The translations under genes were made by a program, and so were the position numbers. A stretch of 64,000 nt of DNA, from assembly GCF_008801925.2 (NCBI RefSeq), contig NZ_CP062803.1, positions 4,340,001 to 4,404,000 of the forward strand. The letters run 5' to 3'. How positions within the stretch are numbered: position 1 is the stretch's first letter; the number at the start of each line of letters is the position of its first letter. Under the pieces are notes generated by a model. It made no database searches. It saw nothing but the letters and a program-made list of their open reading frames with translations, and was not told where the DNA came from. Origin of the DNA: Cupriavidus basilensis. GTDB lineage: Bacteria > Pseudomonadota > Gammaproteobacteria > Burkholderiales > Burkholderiaceae. Positions 52,701-61,730 of the stretch are shown in pieces.

Positions 52701-55700
52701 CTGCCCGGCCTCGGGCAGCGTCACGTCGCATTGCATGCGGCCTTGCGCATCCGTGCGGCCCTCGCACACGATGCCCAGGTCCTTGTTCTCGTTGCGGTTG
52801 TCGTAGCGATAGAATCCGCCCACCACGCGCTTGCGCACCGAGGTGGTGATGCGCACCTGCGCGCGCAGCGAGATCGGCACGTTGGCCTGCGGCCGCCCCT
52901 GCGGATCGAGCGCCACGGCATGCACGGGAAGCTTCTGCCTGACCGAGACCCAGCTCTCGGTGCGGATGCCTGCCACCACGCCCGCCGGCCACATCGGCAC
53001 CGTCTGGCGCAGCGTCTGGATCTCGCCGTTGGGATCGGCAAAGCCCGACTCCACCACCAGGTCCTTGGGTGCGTCTAGCCTCGGCATACTCTTGAGGGTG
53101 AGCGTGCCGCCGCCGTTCTTGTCCAGCTTCAGCGCCAGTTTGTCCGCCACCAGCTTCTGCCCATCGTCGCGCTGCGTATTGCCATCCTCGCCCTCGTCCT
53201 CATCGCCGCTGCTGTCCTTTTGCGGCTTGCGCGGCGCGGCGAAGGCATAGCTGTCGTAGTCGGCAAAGCGCACGTACTTGTCGCGCAGCAGCGCCGACAC
53301 CTGCACCGGCAAGCCTGCCGCGCCACCACCCGAGACGTAGTGCACTTCCAGGTTGAGCGGCACCTCCGCCGGGGCCACCAGCGCCCCGCCGCTGCCGGCC
53401 TTGAGCGTGCCCGCGAGCACCGGCAGGCGGAAGGCCTCGACGCGGAAGCTGCCGCTGTCCAGCACGCGGTCCTTCGCATCGCTGAACGACACCGTATAGA
53501 CGCCCAGCTTCGCCGCGGCGGGAATCGCGAACGGGCTTTCGGCGCTGCGCCCACCGGTAGCGGTGCTGCGCCATTGCACCGGCTGCTCGTAAGTCTGGCC
53601 ACTGCCTTCATGCTGGATGACCAGCTTTGCCGGCAAGGGATCGCCCGCGCCCGGCAATGCGAAGCCATTCGCAGTCTCGGTGCGGATCATGTGCTTCATC
53701 GACACGGTCTCGCCGGCACGCAGCAAGGTACGGTCGAAGATGGTATGGACGCGCACGTCCGGCACCGCGCTGGTGTCGGTCGGCACGTTGAAGCGCCAGC
53801 TCTCGATGCCCTGGTTCCAGTCGGACATCACGAAAGCCATGTCGGCCTGGCCGCGTGCCTGCGGATGGTCCGCGGCGATGCGTGCCGAAACAAAATAGCC
53901 AGACAGCCCGGTGTCGTCGCAACTGCGTTCGCGCACGTCGTCCAGCCCGTTGAAACTCGCCAGCCCGGCGGCATCGGTGCGGCCCGAGGCCAGCAGCTTG
54001 CCGCTGCAATCGCGCAGCGCCACCGCGGCATTGGCCACCGGCTTGCCGTCGTCGAGCGTAGTGACCCATGCCAGCGCGGTCATCTTGCCGGGGCCTCGCG
54101 CGAGCTTGAAATGCACGCCGAGGTTGGTCACCAGCGCGGCAGTGCGCACGTACATGGGCGCCGGCTTGCCGAGCAGCGCCTCGCCCAGCATCGGCGAAGC
54201 GATCTCCACTACGTGAAAGCCAGCTTCGGGCAGGGGAATGCCGACCACCTCGAACGGGCGTGGCGCCTTGCCGCCCGGCTCAGCCAGTTGCGGGATGGCG
54301 AGCTTGCGCGCACCGGCCACGCCATCGAGCAGCGAGATGGAGCGGGTCTCGATGGAGGGCGCATTGCGCGGGTTGTTGACCTCGGACGGCGAGCGGCCGG
54401 CGAGAATGGCATCAAGCTCGCCGCGCGTCCAGCTGCCCTCGTGCAGCCGGCGAACCAGCCCGTACCAGCGCAGTACCGCGCCATCGTCGTCCACCTTCAG
54501 GCGGCGTACCGTGCCGGCTTGCGCGCGCACGCCTTGTGCCGGCAGGTCGGCCTCGACATTGCGCAGCGTCACCGGCAGCAGCGCCGGATAGTCGGCTGCT
54601 GGCTTGCCCTTGGGCAGCTCGCCAAAACGCTCGAGCACGCCGAACGGCGCGGCCGAGAATTTCGCCAGCGGCGGCATCGCGGCCATGCTCACCTTGAGCG
54701 GGAACAGCTCGGCATTGGACAGCAAGCGGCCGCTGTCGTCCTTCAGGCCGGCGGGTACGGACAACGTGAACTCGGTCTTCTCGGCAAAGGGTGGCTTGAA
54801 GCTGACATTGCTGACGGGCGCGTCGCGCGCCGCTTCCGGCTCGAACTGCGGGGCGCGCGGGCCTTTTGGCGTATTGAGCAGGATATGCTCGGCGTCCTTG
54901 CGCGAAATCGGCGCGGAGAACGACAGCGAGATCGGCCGCAATGGCGTGCAGGGCGACTGCGCGCGCTCTCGCTCGCAGGTAAAGCTCGCGGTGAAGGGCT
55001 CGCGCACGGTGTAGTCGAAGCGCCGTTCGTCGCGCGTGGCCAGCCCCGATGGCGTGGCAACGCCGCCGCCCAGCACCAGTTGCATGCGCGCGCCGGACGG
55101 CAGGCGCTGCTGGCAGGCCAGCAGGTGGACGGTATCCGCCTCGTCTGCCTTCAGCTTCCAGCGCAGCGCGCCCAGCACGGCGTCGCGCTCCTTGCCGGCA
55201 ACGAGACGCACGGGAATGCGCTCGCCCAGGCCTTGCGCCTGGCACCAGGCGGCGTTGCGCACCGAGTCGGCGGTGGCCGGGCCGTTGAAGCGCAGCGCAA
55301 AGACCTGGTCCTCTTCGATCTCGCCGCCGCCGGGACGCGCGGAGACCACGGTGGGACCGCCGCTCTCGAAGCGATACTCCGGCTTGCCGGTGTATGCCTT
55401 GCCGGCCTCGCTCTTGAGGCCGGCCACCATGCGCACCGTGCATTTGACGCCTGGCGGCAGGTCGCGCGCAAAATCGAATGCCCAGTTCTTCGCGTCGATC
55501 CAGCGTGCCTGTCCGGTGATCGCGCTGCCATTGCAGGACACCGTGGCGGGCGGGCTCGCCTGCAGGTCGCCCAGCGGCACCATGGCTTCGTCGAAGCGGA
55601 TCGCCACCTGCCGCACGCGAGCGACCTCGCCCTCCGGCGAGAAACGGACCACCTGCGCTGCCTGGCCGGAACCCGGCATCGTCGCCAACACAGCCTGCAG

Positions 55701-55769
55701 GCAGGCCGCGGCGGCCCACCAGTACCCACGTCTCTCACGCTTGTCCATCCGCGCGACGATCTGCGTCAT
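49749..55769 (-). CDS. Bacterial alpha-2-macroglobulin (ECAM/YfhM type)
   Basis: A 2006-residue secreted protease-trap protein. An N-terminal signal lies around residues 16-38, ending near SGQAAQ. Successive macroglobulin (MG) beta-domains follow, and the thioester motif C1535-L-E-Q1538 (within NYPFSCLEQRA) stands at the start of the helical thioester domain, so it is a thioester-bearing type. The bait region probably lies around the Gly/Lys-rich KAVPAGGGGGKSPTR stretch near residue 1280. Length exceeds the E. coli protein by about 350 residues. It leads the A2M-YhhN-pbpC unit. No clear lipobox is seen. Confidence 0.93.
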   Translation of the reverse strand: MTQIVARMDKRERRGYWWAAAACLQAVLATMPGSGQAAQVVRFSPEGEVARVRQVAIRFDEAMVPLGDLQASPPATVSCNGSAITGQARWIDAKNWAFDFARDLPPGVKCTVRMVAGLKSEAGKAYTGKPEYRFESGGPTVVSARPGGGEIEEDQVFALRFNGPATADSVRNAAWCQAQGLGERIPVRLVAGKERDAVLGALRWKLKADEADTVHLLACQQRLPSGARMQLVLGGGVATPSGLATRDERRFDYTVREPFTASFTCERERAQSPCTPLRPISLSFSAPISRKDAEHILLNTPKGPRAPQFEPEAARDAPVSNVSFKPPFAEKTEFTLSVPAGLKDDSGRLLSNAELFPLKVSMAAMPPLAKFSAAPFGVLERFGELPKGKPAADYPALLPVTLRNVEADLPAQGVRAQAGTVRRLKVDDDGAVLRWYGLVRRLHEGSWTRGELDAILAGRSPSEVNNPRNAPSIETRSISLLDGVAGARKLAIPQLAEPGGKAPRPFEVVGIPLPEAGFHVVEIASPMLGEALLGKPAPMYVRTAALVTNLGVHFKLARGPGKMTALAWVTTLDDGKPVANAAVALRDCSGKLLASGRTDAAGLASFNGLDDVRERSCDDTGLSGYFVSARIAADHPQARGQADMAFVMSDWNQGIESWRFNVPTDTSAVPDVRVHTIFDRTLLRAGETVSMKHMIRTETANGFALPGAGDPLPAKLVIQHEGSGQTYEQPVQWRSTATGGRSAESPFAIPAAAKLGVYTVSFSDAKDRVLDSGSFRVEAFRLPVLAGTLKAGSGGALVAPAEVPLNLEVHYVSGGGAAGLPVQVSALLRDKYVRFADYDSYAFAAPRKPQKDSSGDEDEGEDGNTQRDDGQKLVADKLALKLDKNGGGTLTLKSMPRLDAPKDLVVESGFADPNGEIQTLRQTVPMWPAGVVAGIRTESWVSVRQKLPVHAVALDPQGRPQANVPISLRAQVRITTSVRKRVVGGFYRYDNRNENKDLGIVCEGRTDAQGRMQCDVTLPEAGQVELIAQARDNAGRVSQAATSVWVTRQGELWFGGENNDRIDLLPEKKAYAPGETAVFQVRMPFRHATALVAVEREGVLETSVVELNGRDPTVRVKVRPEWGPNVYVSVLALRGRLREVPWYSFFTWGWRQPTEWWQAFRSEGREYAAPSALVDLSKPAFRLGLAEIRVGNEGYKLDVKVTPDKTSYPVRGKAQVAVQVKLPDGKPAANGEVALAAVDEALLELMPNTSWDLLDAMLRRRSYGVETATAQMEIIGRRHYGRKAVPAGGGGGKSPTRELFDTLLLWNPRVQLDGEGRATLTVPLNDSLTRFRIVAVADLGVGRFGNGSATIAATQDLQVISGLPPLVREEDRYRALFTLRNTTQRAMTVQAVARVSPPGQSAQPQALAAQTVEIPAGESREVGWDAVAPLLPAGSSAQDGTVQWEVEATEAGKTGGASDRVKLSQQLVPAVPLTVQQATLAQLAPNLSVPVRAPQGALADGAGQPRGGLQVNLQASLAGGMPGVREWFRNYPFSCLEQRASRAIGLGDAAQWNALTAQLPGYLDNDGLASYFPLQNDGNAGSEVLTAYLLAVSDEAVRAGLPLRLPDETRARMESGLAAFIEGRIKRERWAPTQDLEVRKLAALEALSRSGHAQARMLGSIQILPAQWPTSALLDWIAVLSRVQDIPQRDERLAQAQQILRSRLTVQGTRLAFSTERDDNWWWLMSGGDLNAARLLALSLDLPGWKDESAQLATGLLGRQMRGAWGTTTANAWGSLAITRFAQAFEKTPVSGATRVSLEGVPDASRSFDWARAAKADGVASGSLTLPWPRAGESATLQAVQQGAGKPWATVRALAAVPLAAPLSAGYRITRSVTAVEQAVAGKWSRGDTYRVKLEIDAQADMTWVVVSDPVPAGATILGSGLGRDSEIASRGERRKGAWPAFTERTPQALREYYAYMPRGSATVEYTVRLNNAGEFALPPTRVEAMYAPDVFGAQPNARLTVGVRP

Positions 55770-55857
55770 CCTGCCCCCTTCCGATTACGGCACCCGGCGA
55801 GGGTGACATGCGCCGATGGCAAGCGCAAGCCCGCGCGCGCTGCGAGCGGCCCGCAGG

Positions 55858-56337
55858 CTAGCGCAAATGCGACAGTGGCAACGGCCCGTCGCGCTTGAGC
55901 GCGGTCAGCACGATGTTGGAACGCACGCTCTCCACACCCGGCACGCGCATGAGCTTCTTCATCGTGAATTCGGCCAGCGTCGGCAGGTCGGGCACCATGA
56001 TGCGCAGCAGGTAGTCGGCCTCGCCCGCCACGGAGTAGCACTCCTGCACTTCTTCCAGCAGCAGGATGTCCTCGCGGAAACGCTCGACGATCGTGTCACC
56101 GTGGTGGGCCAGCTTGACGCTGGTGAACACCAGTACGCCAAGCCCGAGCGATGGCGGCGACAGCACCACGCGGTAGCCGGTGATCACGCCGTCGGCCTCC
56201 AGCCGCGCAAGCCGACGCCCGATCTGGCTGGGTGAGAGATGAATGCGCTCGGCGAGCTGCTGGTGGGTGGAGCGGCCGTCGGTCTGCAACGCCGCCAGCA
56301 GCGCGAGGTCGAATGGGTCGAGGTTGATCATGGTCAT
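55858..56337 (-). CDS. Lrp/AsnC family transcriptional regulator
   Basis: A 159-residue regulator. The N-terminal helix-turn-helix is DGRSTHQQLAERIHLSPSQIGRRLARLEADGVI at about 20-52; the C-terminal RAM ligand domain has the EVQECYSVAGEADYLLRI stretch. It diverges from phhA across 250 bp, and in this order such a regulator commonly controls the phenylalanine hydroxylase genes. ATG 56337 or 56331 could start it. An imperfect repeat GCAC-TTA-GTGC (56488-56498) lies between the genes. Confidence 0.92.
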   Translation of the reverse strand: MTMINLDPFDLALLAALQTDGRSTHQQLAERIHLSPSQIGRRLARLEADGVITGYRVVLSPPSLGLGVLVFTSVKLAHHGDTIVERFREDILLLEEVQECYSVAGEADYLLRIMVPDLPTLAEFTMKKLMRVPGVESVRSNIVLTALKRDGPLPLSHLR

Positions 56338-56587
56338 GTCGCTTCGGTCGCGTTGGTCGAGTCGGAATCGCTTCTTGTCGTGCACCAGGCCTGCGGCTAG
56401 GAATGCTACCGCGCCGCCTGGCGGCACGCCGATTGTCGCTGGCAGCGCACCCACGCACATTTCCCGCAGACAATACCAAATTTTTGCGCACTTAGTGCAT
56501 CACTTGACGAATCCAAGCCGTTTTTGCGGGCCATTTGCGTCATCTCCTAGCTAAACTGTGCGGTAAATCTGCAGGAGATAAAACATC

Positions 56588-57529
56588 ATGGACGCAATGG
56601 CTACCGCCACCCACGCTGGCGACGCCCAGGCCAGCTTTTCCGGCACCCTGACCGACAAGCTCAAGGAACAATTCGACGCCGGCCTGCTGTCTGGCCAGGA
56701 ATTGCGCCCCGATTTCACCATCGCGCAGCCACTGGACCGCTATACGGACACCGACCACGCGGTGTGGGCCAAGCTCTATGACCGCCAGGCCTCGATGCTG
56801 CGCGGCCGCGTCTGCGATGAGTTCCTGCAAGGCCTGTCCGCGCTGGGCATGGAGCGCGACCGCGTGCCCAGCTTCGACCAGCTCAACGAAACCCTGATGC
56901 GCGCCACCGGCTGGCAGGTGGTGGCGGTGCCCGGCCTGGTGCCGGATGCCGTGTTCTTCGAGCACCTGGCCAATCGCCGCTTTCCCGCCAGCTGGTGGAT
57001 GCGCAAGCCCGAGCAGCTCGATTACCTGCAGGAGCCCGACTGCTTCCACGACGTGTTCGGCCATGTGCCGCTGCTGATCAACCCGGTCTTTGCCAACTAC
57101 ATGGAGGCCTACGGCAAGGGCGGGCTCAAGGCCGCCTCGCTGGGCGCGCTCGACATGCTGGCGCGGCTGTACTGGTACACCGTGGAATTCGGCCTGATCC
57201 GCACGCCGCAAGGCCTGCGCATCTACGGCGCGGGCATCCTGTCGAGCCAGGGCGAATCGATCTACAGCCTGGACTCGGCCAGCCCCAACCGCATCGGCTT
57301 CGATGTGCGGCGCATCATGCGCACGCGCTACCGCATTGACACCTTCCAGAAGACGTACTTCGTGATCGACAGCTTCGATCAGCTGTTCGACGCCACCCGC
57401 CCCGACTTTGCGCCGCTGTATGAGGAACTGCGCGCACAGCCCACGCTAGGCGCGGGCGACGTGGGGCAATCCGACCTCGTGCTCCAGCGCGGCTCGCGCG
57501 AAGGCTGGGCCGACAGCGACGACGTCTGA
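56588..57529 (+). CDS. phhA: Phenylalanine 4-monooxygenase
   Basis: Converts L-phenylalanine to L-tyrosine using O2 and tetrahydropterin. The 313-residue catalytic-only (monomeric bacterial) enzyme has the iron ligands H154 and H159 in CFHDVFGHVPLL and E200 in YWYTVEFGL. AGGAG lies 10 bases upstream of the ATG. phhB, which recycles the pterin cofactor, follows 156 bp downstream, and an Lrp/AsnC regulator is divergent. Confidence 0.97.
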   Translation: MDAMATATHAGDAQASFSGTLTDKLKEQFDAGLLSGQELRPDFTIAQPLDRYTDTDHAVWAKLYDRQASMLRGRVCDEFLQGLSALGMERDRVPSFDQLNETLMRATGWQVVAVPGLVPDAVFFEHLANRRFPASWWMRKPEQLDYLQEPDCFHDVFGHVPLLINPVFANYMEAYGKGGLKAASLGALDMLARLYWYTVEFGLIRTPQGLRIYGAGILSSQGESIYSLDSASPNRIGFDVRRIMRTRYRIDTFQKTYFVIDSFDQLFDATRPDFAPLYEELRAQPTLGAGDVGQSDLVLQRGSREGWADSDDV

Positions 57530-57685
57530 CACGCGCTACCCACGCTACCCGCGCGCGCCCTTTGTGAAACAATGACGGCATGCCCGCTCCGCCCCCACCT
57601 CCATGCACATCGCAAGGACCGGGAGGCCTAGCAGGCGGGCCGGCATTGCCCTTTGCCCACTTCCTTTTCGACCATCGAGCCCATC

Positions 57686-58003
57686 ATGTCCCCTGCGCCT
57701 GTCGTGCCCCTAACGCTTGAAGAACGTGCACCGCTGCTGGCCAGCCTGCCCGGCTGGAGCACGGTCGATGACCGCGACGCGATCCACAAGCGTTTCACCT
57801 TTGCCGACTTCAATGCCGCCTTCGCCTTCATGACGCGCGTGGCGCTGGCCGCGGAAAAGGCCGACCACCATCCGGAGTGGTTCAACGTCTACAACCGGGT
57901 CGACGTCACCCTGTCCACCCATGACGCCAACGGCCTGACCCGGCGCGACACCGACCTGGCCGCCTTCATGGACCGCGTGGCGGCTTCGCTGGCGAAAGCC
58001 TGA
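57686..58003 (+). CDS. phhB: Pterin-4a-carbinolamine dehydratase
   Basis: Dehydrates the 4a-hydroxy-tetrahydropterin released by PhhA so that the cofactor can be reused. The 105-residue protein has the diagnostic [14 protein letters not shown] (57-70) with the active-site histidines H61, H62, and H79 in THDANGLT. The ATG at 57686 gives the family N-terminus; a TTG 11 codons upstream is in frame but unsupported. Confidence 0.96.
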   Translation: MSPAPVVPLTLEERAPLLASLPGWSTVDDRDAIHKRFTFADFNAAFAFMTRVALAAEKADHHPEWFNVYNRVDVTLSTHDANGLTRRDTDLAAFMDRVAASLAKA

Positions 58004-58097
58004 GCACGCACGCGGCAAGCCAGGACACTCCGGAGACTGTAGGCAAACCGAAAGCTCGCTGGCGGTCGTGCGCTGTACAATCAGCGGCTGACCGTTT

Positions 58098-58111
58098 GTA
58101 ACTTTCGTTAC
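58098..58111. promoter_or_regulatory. Possible operator of the two-component operon
   Basis: The inverted repeat GTAAC-TTTC-GTTAC stands 37 bp before the response-regulator start. It may be an autoregulatory site; the factor is not known. Confidence 0.3.
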
Positions 58112-58147
58112 TCTCCCGATCCCTTTCCAGCCTCCCAGCCTGCCACC

Positions 58148-58852
58148 ATGCGTATCCTTCTGATCGAGGACGACCGTCAGATCGCCAGTGGCGTCGAAGC
58201 CGGCCTGGCCCAAGCCGGCCATCAAGTGCGCGTGGTGCACGACGGCGTCTACGCCACCGAGCACCTGCTGCGCGAACAACATGACCTGGTGATCCTCGAC
58301 CTGGGCCTGCCCGGCATCGACGGCATGACCCTGCTGGCGCGCTACCGCGCCCGCAACCGCTCCACGCCGGTCATCATCCTGACCGCGCGCGACGAGCTCG
58401 AAGACAAGCTCTCCGGCCTGAACGCCGGCGCCGACGACTACCTGGTCAAGCCCTTCGCCCTGCCCGAGCTGGAGGCGCGCGTGCGCGTATTGCTGCGCCG
58501 CAGCCAGCACGGCGAGGCCGCGCCCGAGCGCGACGTGCGGCTCGGCCGGCTGCGCCTGTCGGGCAACGACCGCCGCATGTTCATCGATGGCAAGCCGCTG
58601 GAGCTCTCGCCGCGCGAATTCGCCGTGCTGGAGTTGCTGCTGCAGCGCCAGGGCCGCGTGGTCAGCAAGGCACAGCTGCAGGACCACCTCGCCACTTTCG
58701 CGCATCCCGCAGGGGAAGGCGGCGACACGGTCGGCGATACCGCGATCGAGGTCTACGTGCACCGCGTGCGCAAGAAGCTCGAAGAATGCGACGTGGAGAT
58801 CGTGACCGTGCGCGGCTTCGGCTACCTGCTGCAGATCCGCGCCGGCACCTGA
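58148..58852 (+). CDS. OmpR/PhoB-family response regulator
   Basis: A 234-residue regulator. The receiver domain has the acidic pair E7-D8-D9, the phosphorylated D51 in ILDLGLPG and K101 in YLVKPF. The winged-helix output domain follows from about 130, with LSPREFAVLELLL and VYVHRVRKKLE. It is 25 bp upstream of its sensor kinase. The pair resembles QseB/QseC and TctD/TctE; the signal is unknown. Confidence 0.95.
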   Translation: MRILLIEDDRQIASGVEAGLAQAGHQVRVVHDGVYATEHLLREQHDLVILDLGLPGIDGMTLLARYRARNRSTPVIILTARDELEDKLSGLNAGADDYLVKPFALPELEARVRVLLRRSQHGEAAPERDVRLGRLRLSGNDRRMFIDGKPLELSPREFAVLELLLQRQGRVVSKAQLQDHLATFAHPAGEGGDTVGDTAIEVYVHRVRKKLEECDVEIVTVRGFGYLLQIRAGT

Positions 58853-58877
58853 CGCCGCGCCCAGGGAGAAGCCTGCC

Positions 58878-60509
58878 ATGTGGCTGCGCCCACGTCCTGC
58901 CCAGCCTCCCAAGGCCCTGACCGACGCCGCCGGCGGCGCATCCGGCAAAGCCGCAACAGCCGCTGCAACCACCGCCGCGACGCCATCCGCGCGCTCGGCC
59001 TCCACGCAAAGCCTGCGCGTGCACTTGCTGCGCGCGCTGGCCACGCCACTGTTCGCGCTGGTGCTGACCAGCGGCTCGCTCTCCTACTGGCTGGCGGCGC
59101 ACTACACCACGCAGGTATTCGACCGCGCCCTGTATGGCGTGGCCAACAATATCGCCCAGCAGATCCGCATTGCCGGCCCCCGGCTGGAGCAAGACATCCC
59201 GATGATTGCGCAGACGCTGGTCGAGGCCGAAGGCACCGACCGCATCTACTGGCGCATCCACGGCCCAGACGGGCTGATCGGCGGCATGGACACCTGGCTG
59301 GGCTACGGCACCGGGCAAACCTCGCTGCACGATGCGCGGCTCTTCTACGCCTGGTTCAGCGGGCGCCAGGTGCGCGCCGTGCGGCTACCGGTCAACCTGC
59401 CCAGCCCGGCCTCGGATGAACTGGCCACCAGCGAGGCCGGGCGCGTCCCGCGCGGACCCATCGTGGTGGAAGTGGCCGAGCTGCTGGACCGGCGCGAGAC
59501 CGCCGCCAACGAGATCCTGCTTTCGGTCTCCGTGCCGCTGATCCTGCTGCTGGTGGTGGGCAGCCTGATCCTCTCGCACGTGCTCAAGGAAGAACTGGTG
59601 CCGCTGCAGATCCTCACCGACAAGCTCAATCGCCAGACGGCGCGCTCGCTGGCGCCGCTCGATGAAACCCAGGTGCCGGCCGAAGTGGAGCCGCTGATCC
59701 GCGCGCTCAACGCACTGCTGGCCAGGCTGCGAGATGCGCTGGATGCGCAGCGCAAGTTCATCGCCGATGCCGCGCACCAGTTGCGCACGCCGCTCACCGC
59801 CGTCAAGCTGCACGCCGACCGCGCGGTGCAGTCGGTGGATCCCGCGGTGACAGACCACGCACTGCGCGAGCTGCAATCGGCAGCCGACCGCGCGGTACGC
59901 CTGTCCAACCAGCTGCTCTCGCTGGCCCGCGCCGAGCCTGGGTTGTCGCTGGAGCGGCTGGGCCCGATCGAGCATTTCGACCTGGCCACGCTGGCCTTCG
60001 AGACCGGCGCCGAGTGGGTGCCGCAGGCGCTGGCACGCCAGATCGACCTGGGCTTCGAGACCTTGCCCGGCCCCACCTTTACCGGCACCGCGCCGTCAAT
60101 GGTGCGCGGCAACCGCCTGTTGCTGCGCGAAGCGCTTAGCAACCTGATCGACAATGCCGTGAAATATGTGCCGCCCGGCGGGCGCATCACCGTACGCGCC
60201 GGCGGCGAGGCACTCGGCCATCGCGGCATGGCGGTGGTGATGGTGGAAGACAACGGGCCAGGCATCGCACCGGCGCGCCGCGAGGAAGTCTTCAAGCGCT
60301 TCTTCCGCGGCGACCATACGCCCGGGCCCAATGCACCGGCGCAACCGCCCGGCGGCGCTGGCCTGGGCCTGGCGATCGTGCATGAGATCATCAGCCTGCA
60401 TCAGGGCACCATCCGCATCGAGGATGTGCCCGCCTCCGGGGAAGAAGCCGAGGTGCGCGGCATGCGCTTTGTGATCCGCATCCCGTGCGAGGCCGCCGGG
60501 ACGGTCTGA
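58878..60509 (+). CDS. Sensor histidine kinase (QseC/TctE type)
   Basis: A 543-residue inner-membrane kinase. A 45-residue Ala-rich cytoplasmic N-terminus precedes membrane segment 1 (about 53-74); a periplasmic sensor (about 75-212) and segment 2 (about 213-235) follow, then HAMP. The phosphorylated histidine is H300 in DAAHQLRTPLTA; the N box NLIDNAVKY and G boxes VEDNGPGIAP and GGAGLGLAIV complete the ATPase. Partner of the upstream response regulator. Confidence 0.95.
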   Translation: MWLRPRPAQPPKALTDAAGGASGKAATAAATTAATPSARSASTQSLRVHLLRALATPLFALVLTSGSLSYWLAAHYTTQVFDRALYGVANNIAQQIRIAGPRLEQDIPMIAQTLVEAEGTDRIYWRIHGPDGLIGGMDTWLGYGTGQTSLHDARLFYAWFSGRQVRAVRLPVNLPSPASDELATSEAGRVPRGPIVVEVAELLDRRETAANEILLSVSVPLILLLVVGSLILSHVLKEELVPLQILTDKLNRQTARSLAPLDETQVPAEVEPLIRALNALLARLRDALDAQRKFIADAAHQLRTPLTAVKLHADRAVQSVDPAVTDHALRELQSAADRAVRLSNQLLSLARAEPGLSLERLGPIEHFDLATLAFETGAEWVPQALARQIDLGFETLPGPTFTGTAPSMVRGNRLLLREALSNLIDNAVKYVPPGGRITVRAGGEALGHRGMAVVMVEDNGPGIAPARREEVFKRFFRGDHTPGPNAPAQPPGGAGLGLAIVHEIISLHQGTIRIEDVPASGEEAEVRGMRFVIRIPCEAAGTV

Positions 60510-60555
60510 GGCAGGACAAGCTGCGAAGCGGCTCGCCCTTCTCTTTTCCAGCGCC

Positions 60556-61113
60556 CTACCTGGCCTTCTTTTCCTTCGGCGCCAGCATGGTGCCGCGGCA
60601 TTTCGGGCTGCCGCAACGGCACTCGAACTCCTTCTTGAGCTTCTTGGTGTAGCGCGCGTCGATCACCAGCCCATAGTCATAGAACAGCTCCTCGCCGCCG
60701 GCGATGTCGCGCAGCGCGTGGATGAACACCCGCCCCTTTTTCTCGCGCGCCTCGCAATTGGGCTCGCAGGCGTGGTTGATCCAGCGCGCGCGGTTGCCGC
60801 CGAACTTGGCGTCGATCACGTCACCGTCTTCCAGGCTGAAGTAGAAGGTATGGTTGGGATCCGCCGGATCGTGCGGATGGCGCTTGAGCGCTTCCTTCCA
60901 CGAAATGTGCTCGCCCTTGTATTCGATGATGCGCTCACCCTCGGCAATCGGTGCGTTCGCATAGACGCCCTTGCCATGCACGCCAGAGCGGCGCACTTCA
61001 ACGCGGTCGGACGCGGTCTTGCGCTTGCCTTCGTTCGGACTCTTGACGCGCTTGGCGTCTTTCGCGTCAGTCACTTCCTGCTTCAATGCCTCTTGCTTTG
61101 CCTGTTCCGCCAT
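60556..61113 (-). CDS. SET-domain protein lysine methyltransferase
   Basis: A 185-residue protein. After a Lys-rich 35-residue N-terminus comes a full SET domain: HGKGVYANAPIAEGERIIEY (46-65), NHACEPNC (113-120, the AdoMet/pseudoknot motif) and ELFYDYG (142-148, catalytic Tyr). A post-SET motif C165-x-C167-x4-C172 (CRCGSPKC) binds zinc, together with C120. SET enzymes methylate lysines of proteins, in bacteria sometimes of nucleoid or ribosomal proteins. ATG 61113 is chosen at the domain boundary. Divergent from the HU gene across a 1.35-kb repeat-rich gap. Confidence 0.92.
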   Translation of the reverse strand: MAEQAKQEALKQEVTDAKDAKRVKSPNEGKRKTASDRVEVRRSGVHGKGVYANAPIAEGERIIEYKGEHISWKEALKRHPHDPADPNHTFYFSLEDGDVIDAKFGGNRARWINHACEPNCEAREKKGRVFIHALRDIAGGEELFYDYGLVIDARYTKKLKKEFECRCGSPKCRGTMLAPKEKKAR

Positions 61114-61370
61114 GTGCCATCCCGTATAGATCCGCCTGCCTGCCACCCCGCGTGGCCGTGCGCCGCCCGGGCGCGATGGCGATGATACCTGCCCATATTG
61201 GCTGCGGCATCCCCTTGCCGGCAAATAGGCGTATACGGGCAATCCGCCTGAACCCTTACCCGTCAGGCCAGGTATACGACGCGCTGGTTGACAGGGAAGG
61301 CCCATCACCAAAAACAGCCTCAATCAGCGCTTCGATGTTTACGTATACGACCGCGGCACCGTCGATCGTC

Positions 61371-61379
61371 TGTGGATAA
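61371..61379 (-). promoter_or_regulatory. DnaA box (perfect)
   Basis: Minus strand TTATCCACA, in the gene-free region right of the SET gene; a one-mismatch copy follows at 61393-61401 in the same orientation. Confidence 0.7.
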
Positions 61380-61574
61380 CCCGGCAAAAATCTGGGGATA
61401 AAGACATGCAATTCATGTGGGCTGCCTGGGGTTGGCATGGGGATGCATCAGGCATAAGTCGGAGGGTTGCACCCGACACCCTCCGCCAAACGGCTAAGTC
61501 ATCCACGTCCGCCAACACCGGGTCCCACCACTTCTGCTTCTTGCAACACACTGATTTGAAAAGCGTTTACGCGG

Positions 61575-61583
61575 TTATCCACA
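61575..61583 (+). promoter_or_regulatory. DnaA box (perfect), next to DnaA-trios
   Basis: Plus strand TTATCCACA, directly preceded by GTTTACG (61565-61571), 18 bp before the CTA repeats. Confidence 0.75.
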
Positions 61584-61601
61584 GAAAAGGCAGCCGTTTA
61601 C

Positions 61602-61613
61602 CTACTACTACTA
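61602..61613 (+). repeat. Four CTA triplets (DnaA-trio-like element)
   Basis: CTACTACTACTA on the + strand means 3'-GAT-5' four times on the other strand, which is the DnaA-trio motif. It lies between a perfect DnaA box and an AT-rich patch, the expected order in a basal origin unwinding system. Confidence 0.6.
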
Positions 61614-61700
61614 TCTGTATACATTAAAGAAAGAAGTAAACAGAAAGGACTACGTCCTGCTATCGGTGAGCAAAAAGAACCAGGCAAAAATAAAGGGCTG

Positions 61701-61730
61701 AAAAGCCGCTTCAGACGTGGCTTCTTTTTT
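61701..61730 (+). terminator. Weak terminator-like hairpin
   Basis: A 5-bp AAGCC/GGCTT stem (61703-61707 with 61719-61723) followed by C and six T. It could end a short + strand transcript from the AT-rich patch or be part of the origin region. Confidence 0.3.

Noticed and set aside
53220..55898. 892-residue and 677-residue (51045-53078) open frames opposite the macroglobulin gene
   Set aside because: Antisense shadows of the alpha-2-macroglobulin; no domains or ribosome binding sites.
56524..56557. Possible phhA promoter (TTGCGG ... TAGCTA)
   Set aside because: Both hexamers are poor and other spacings fit as well; not listed as a feature.
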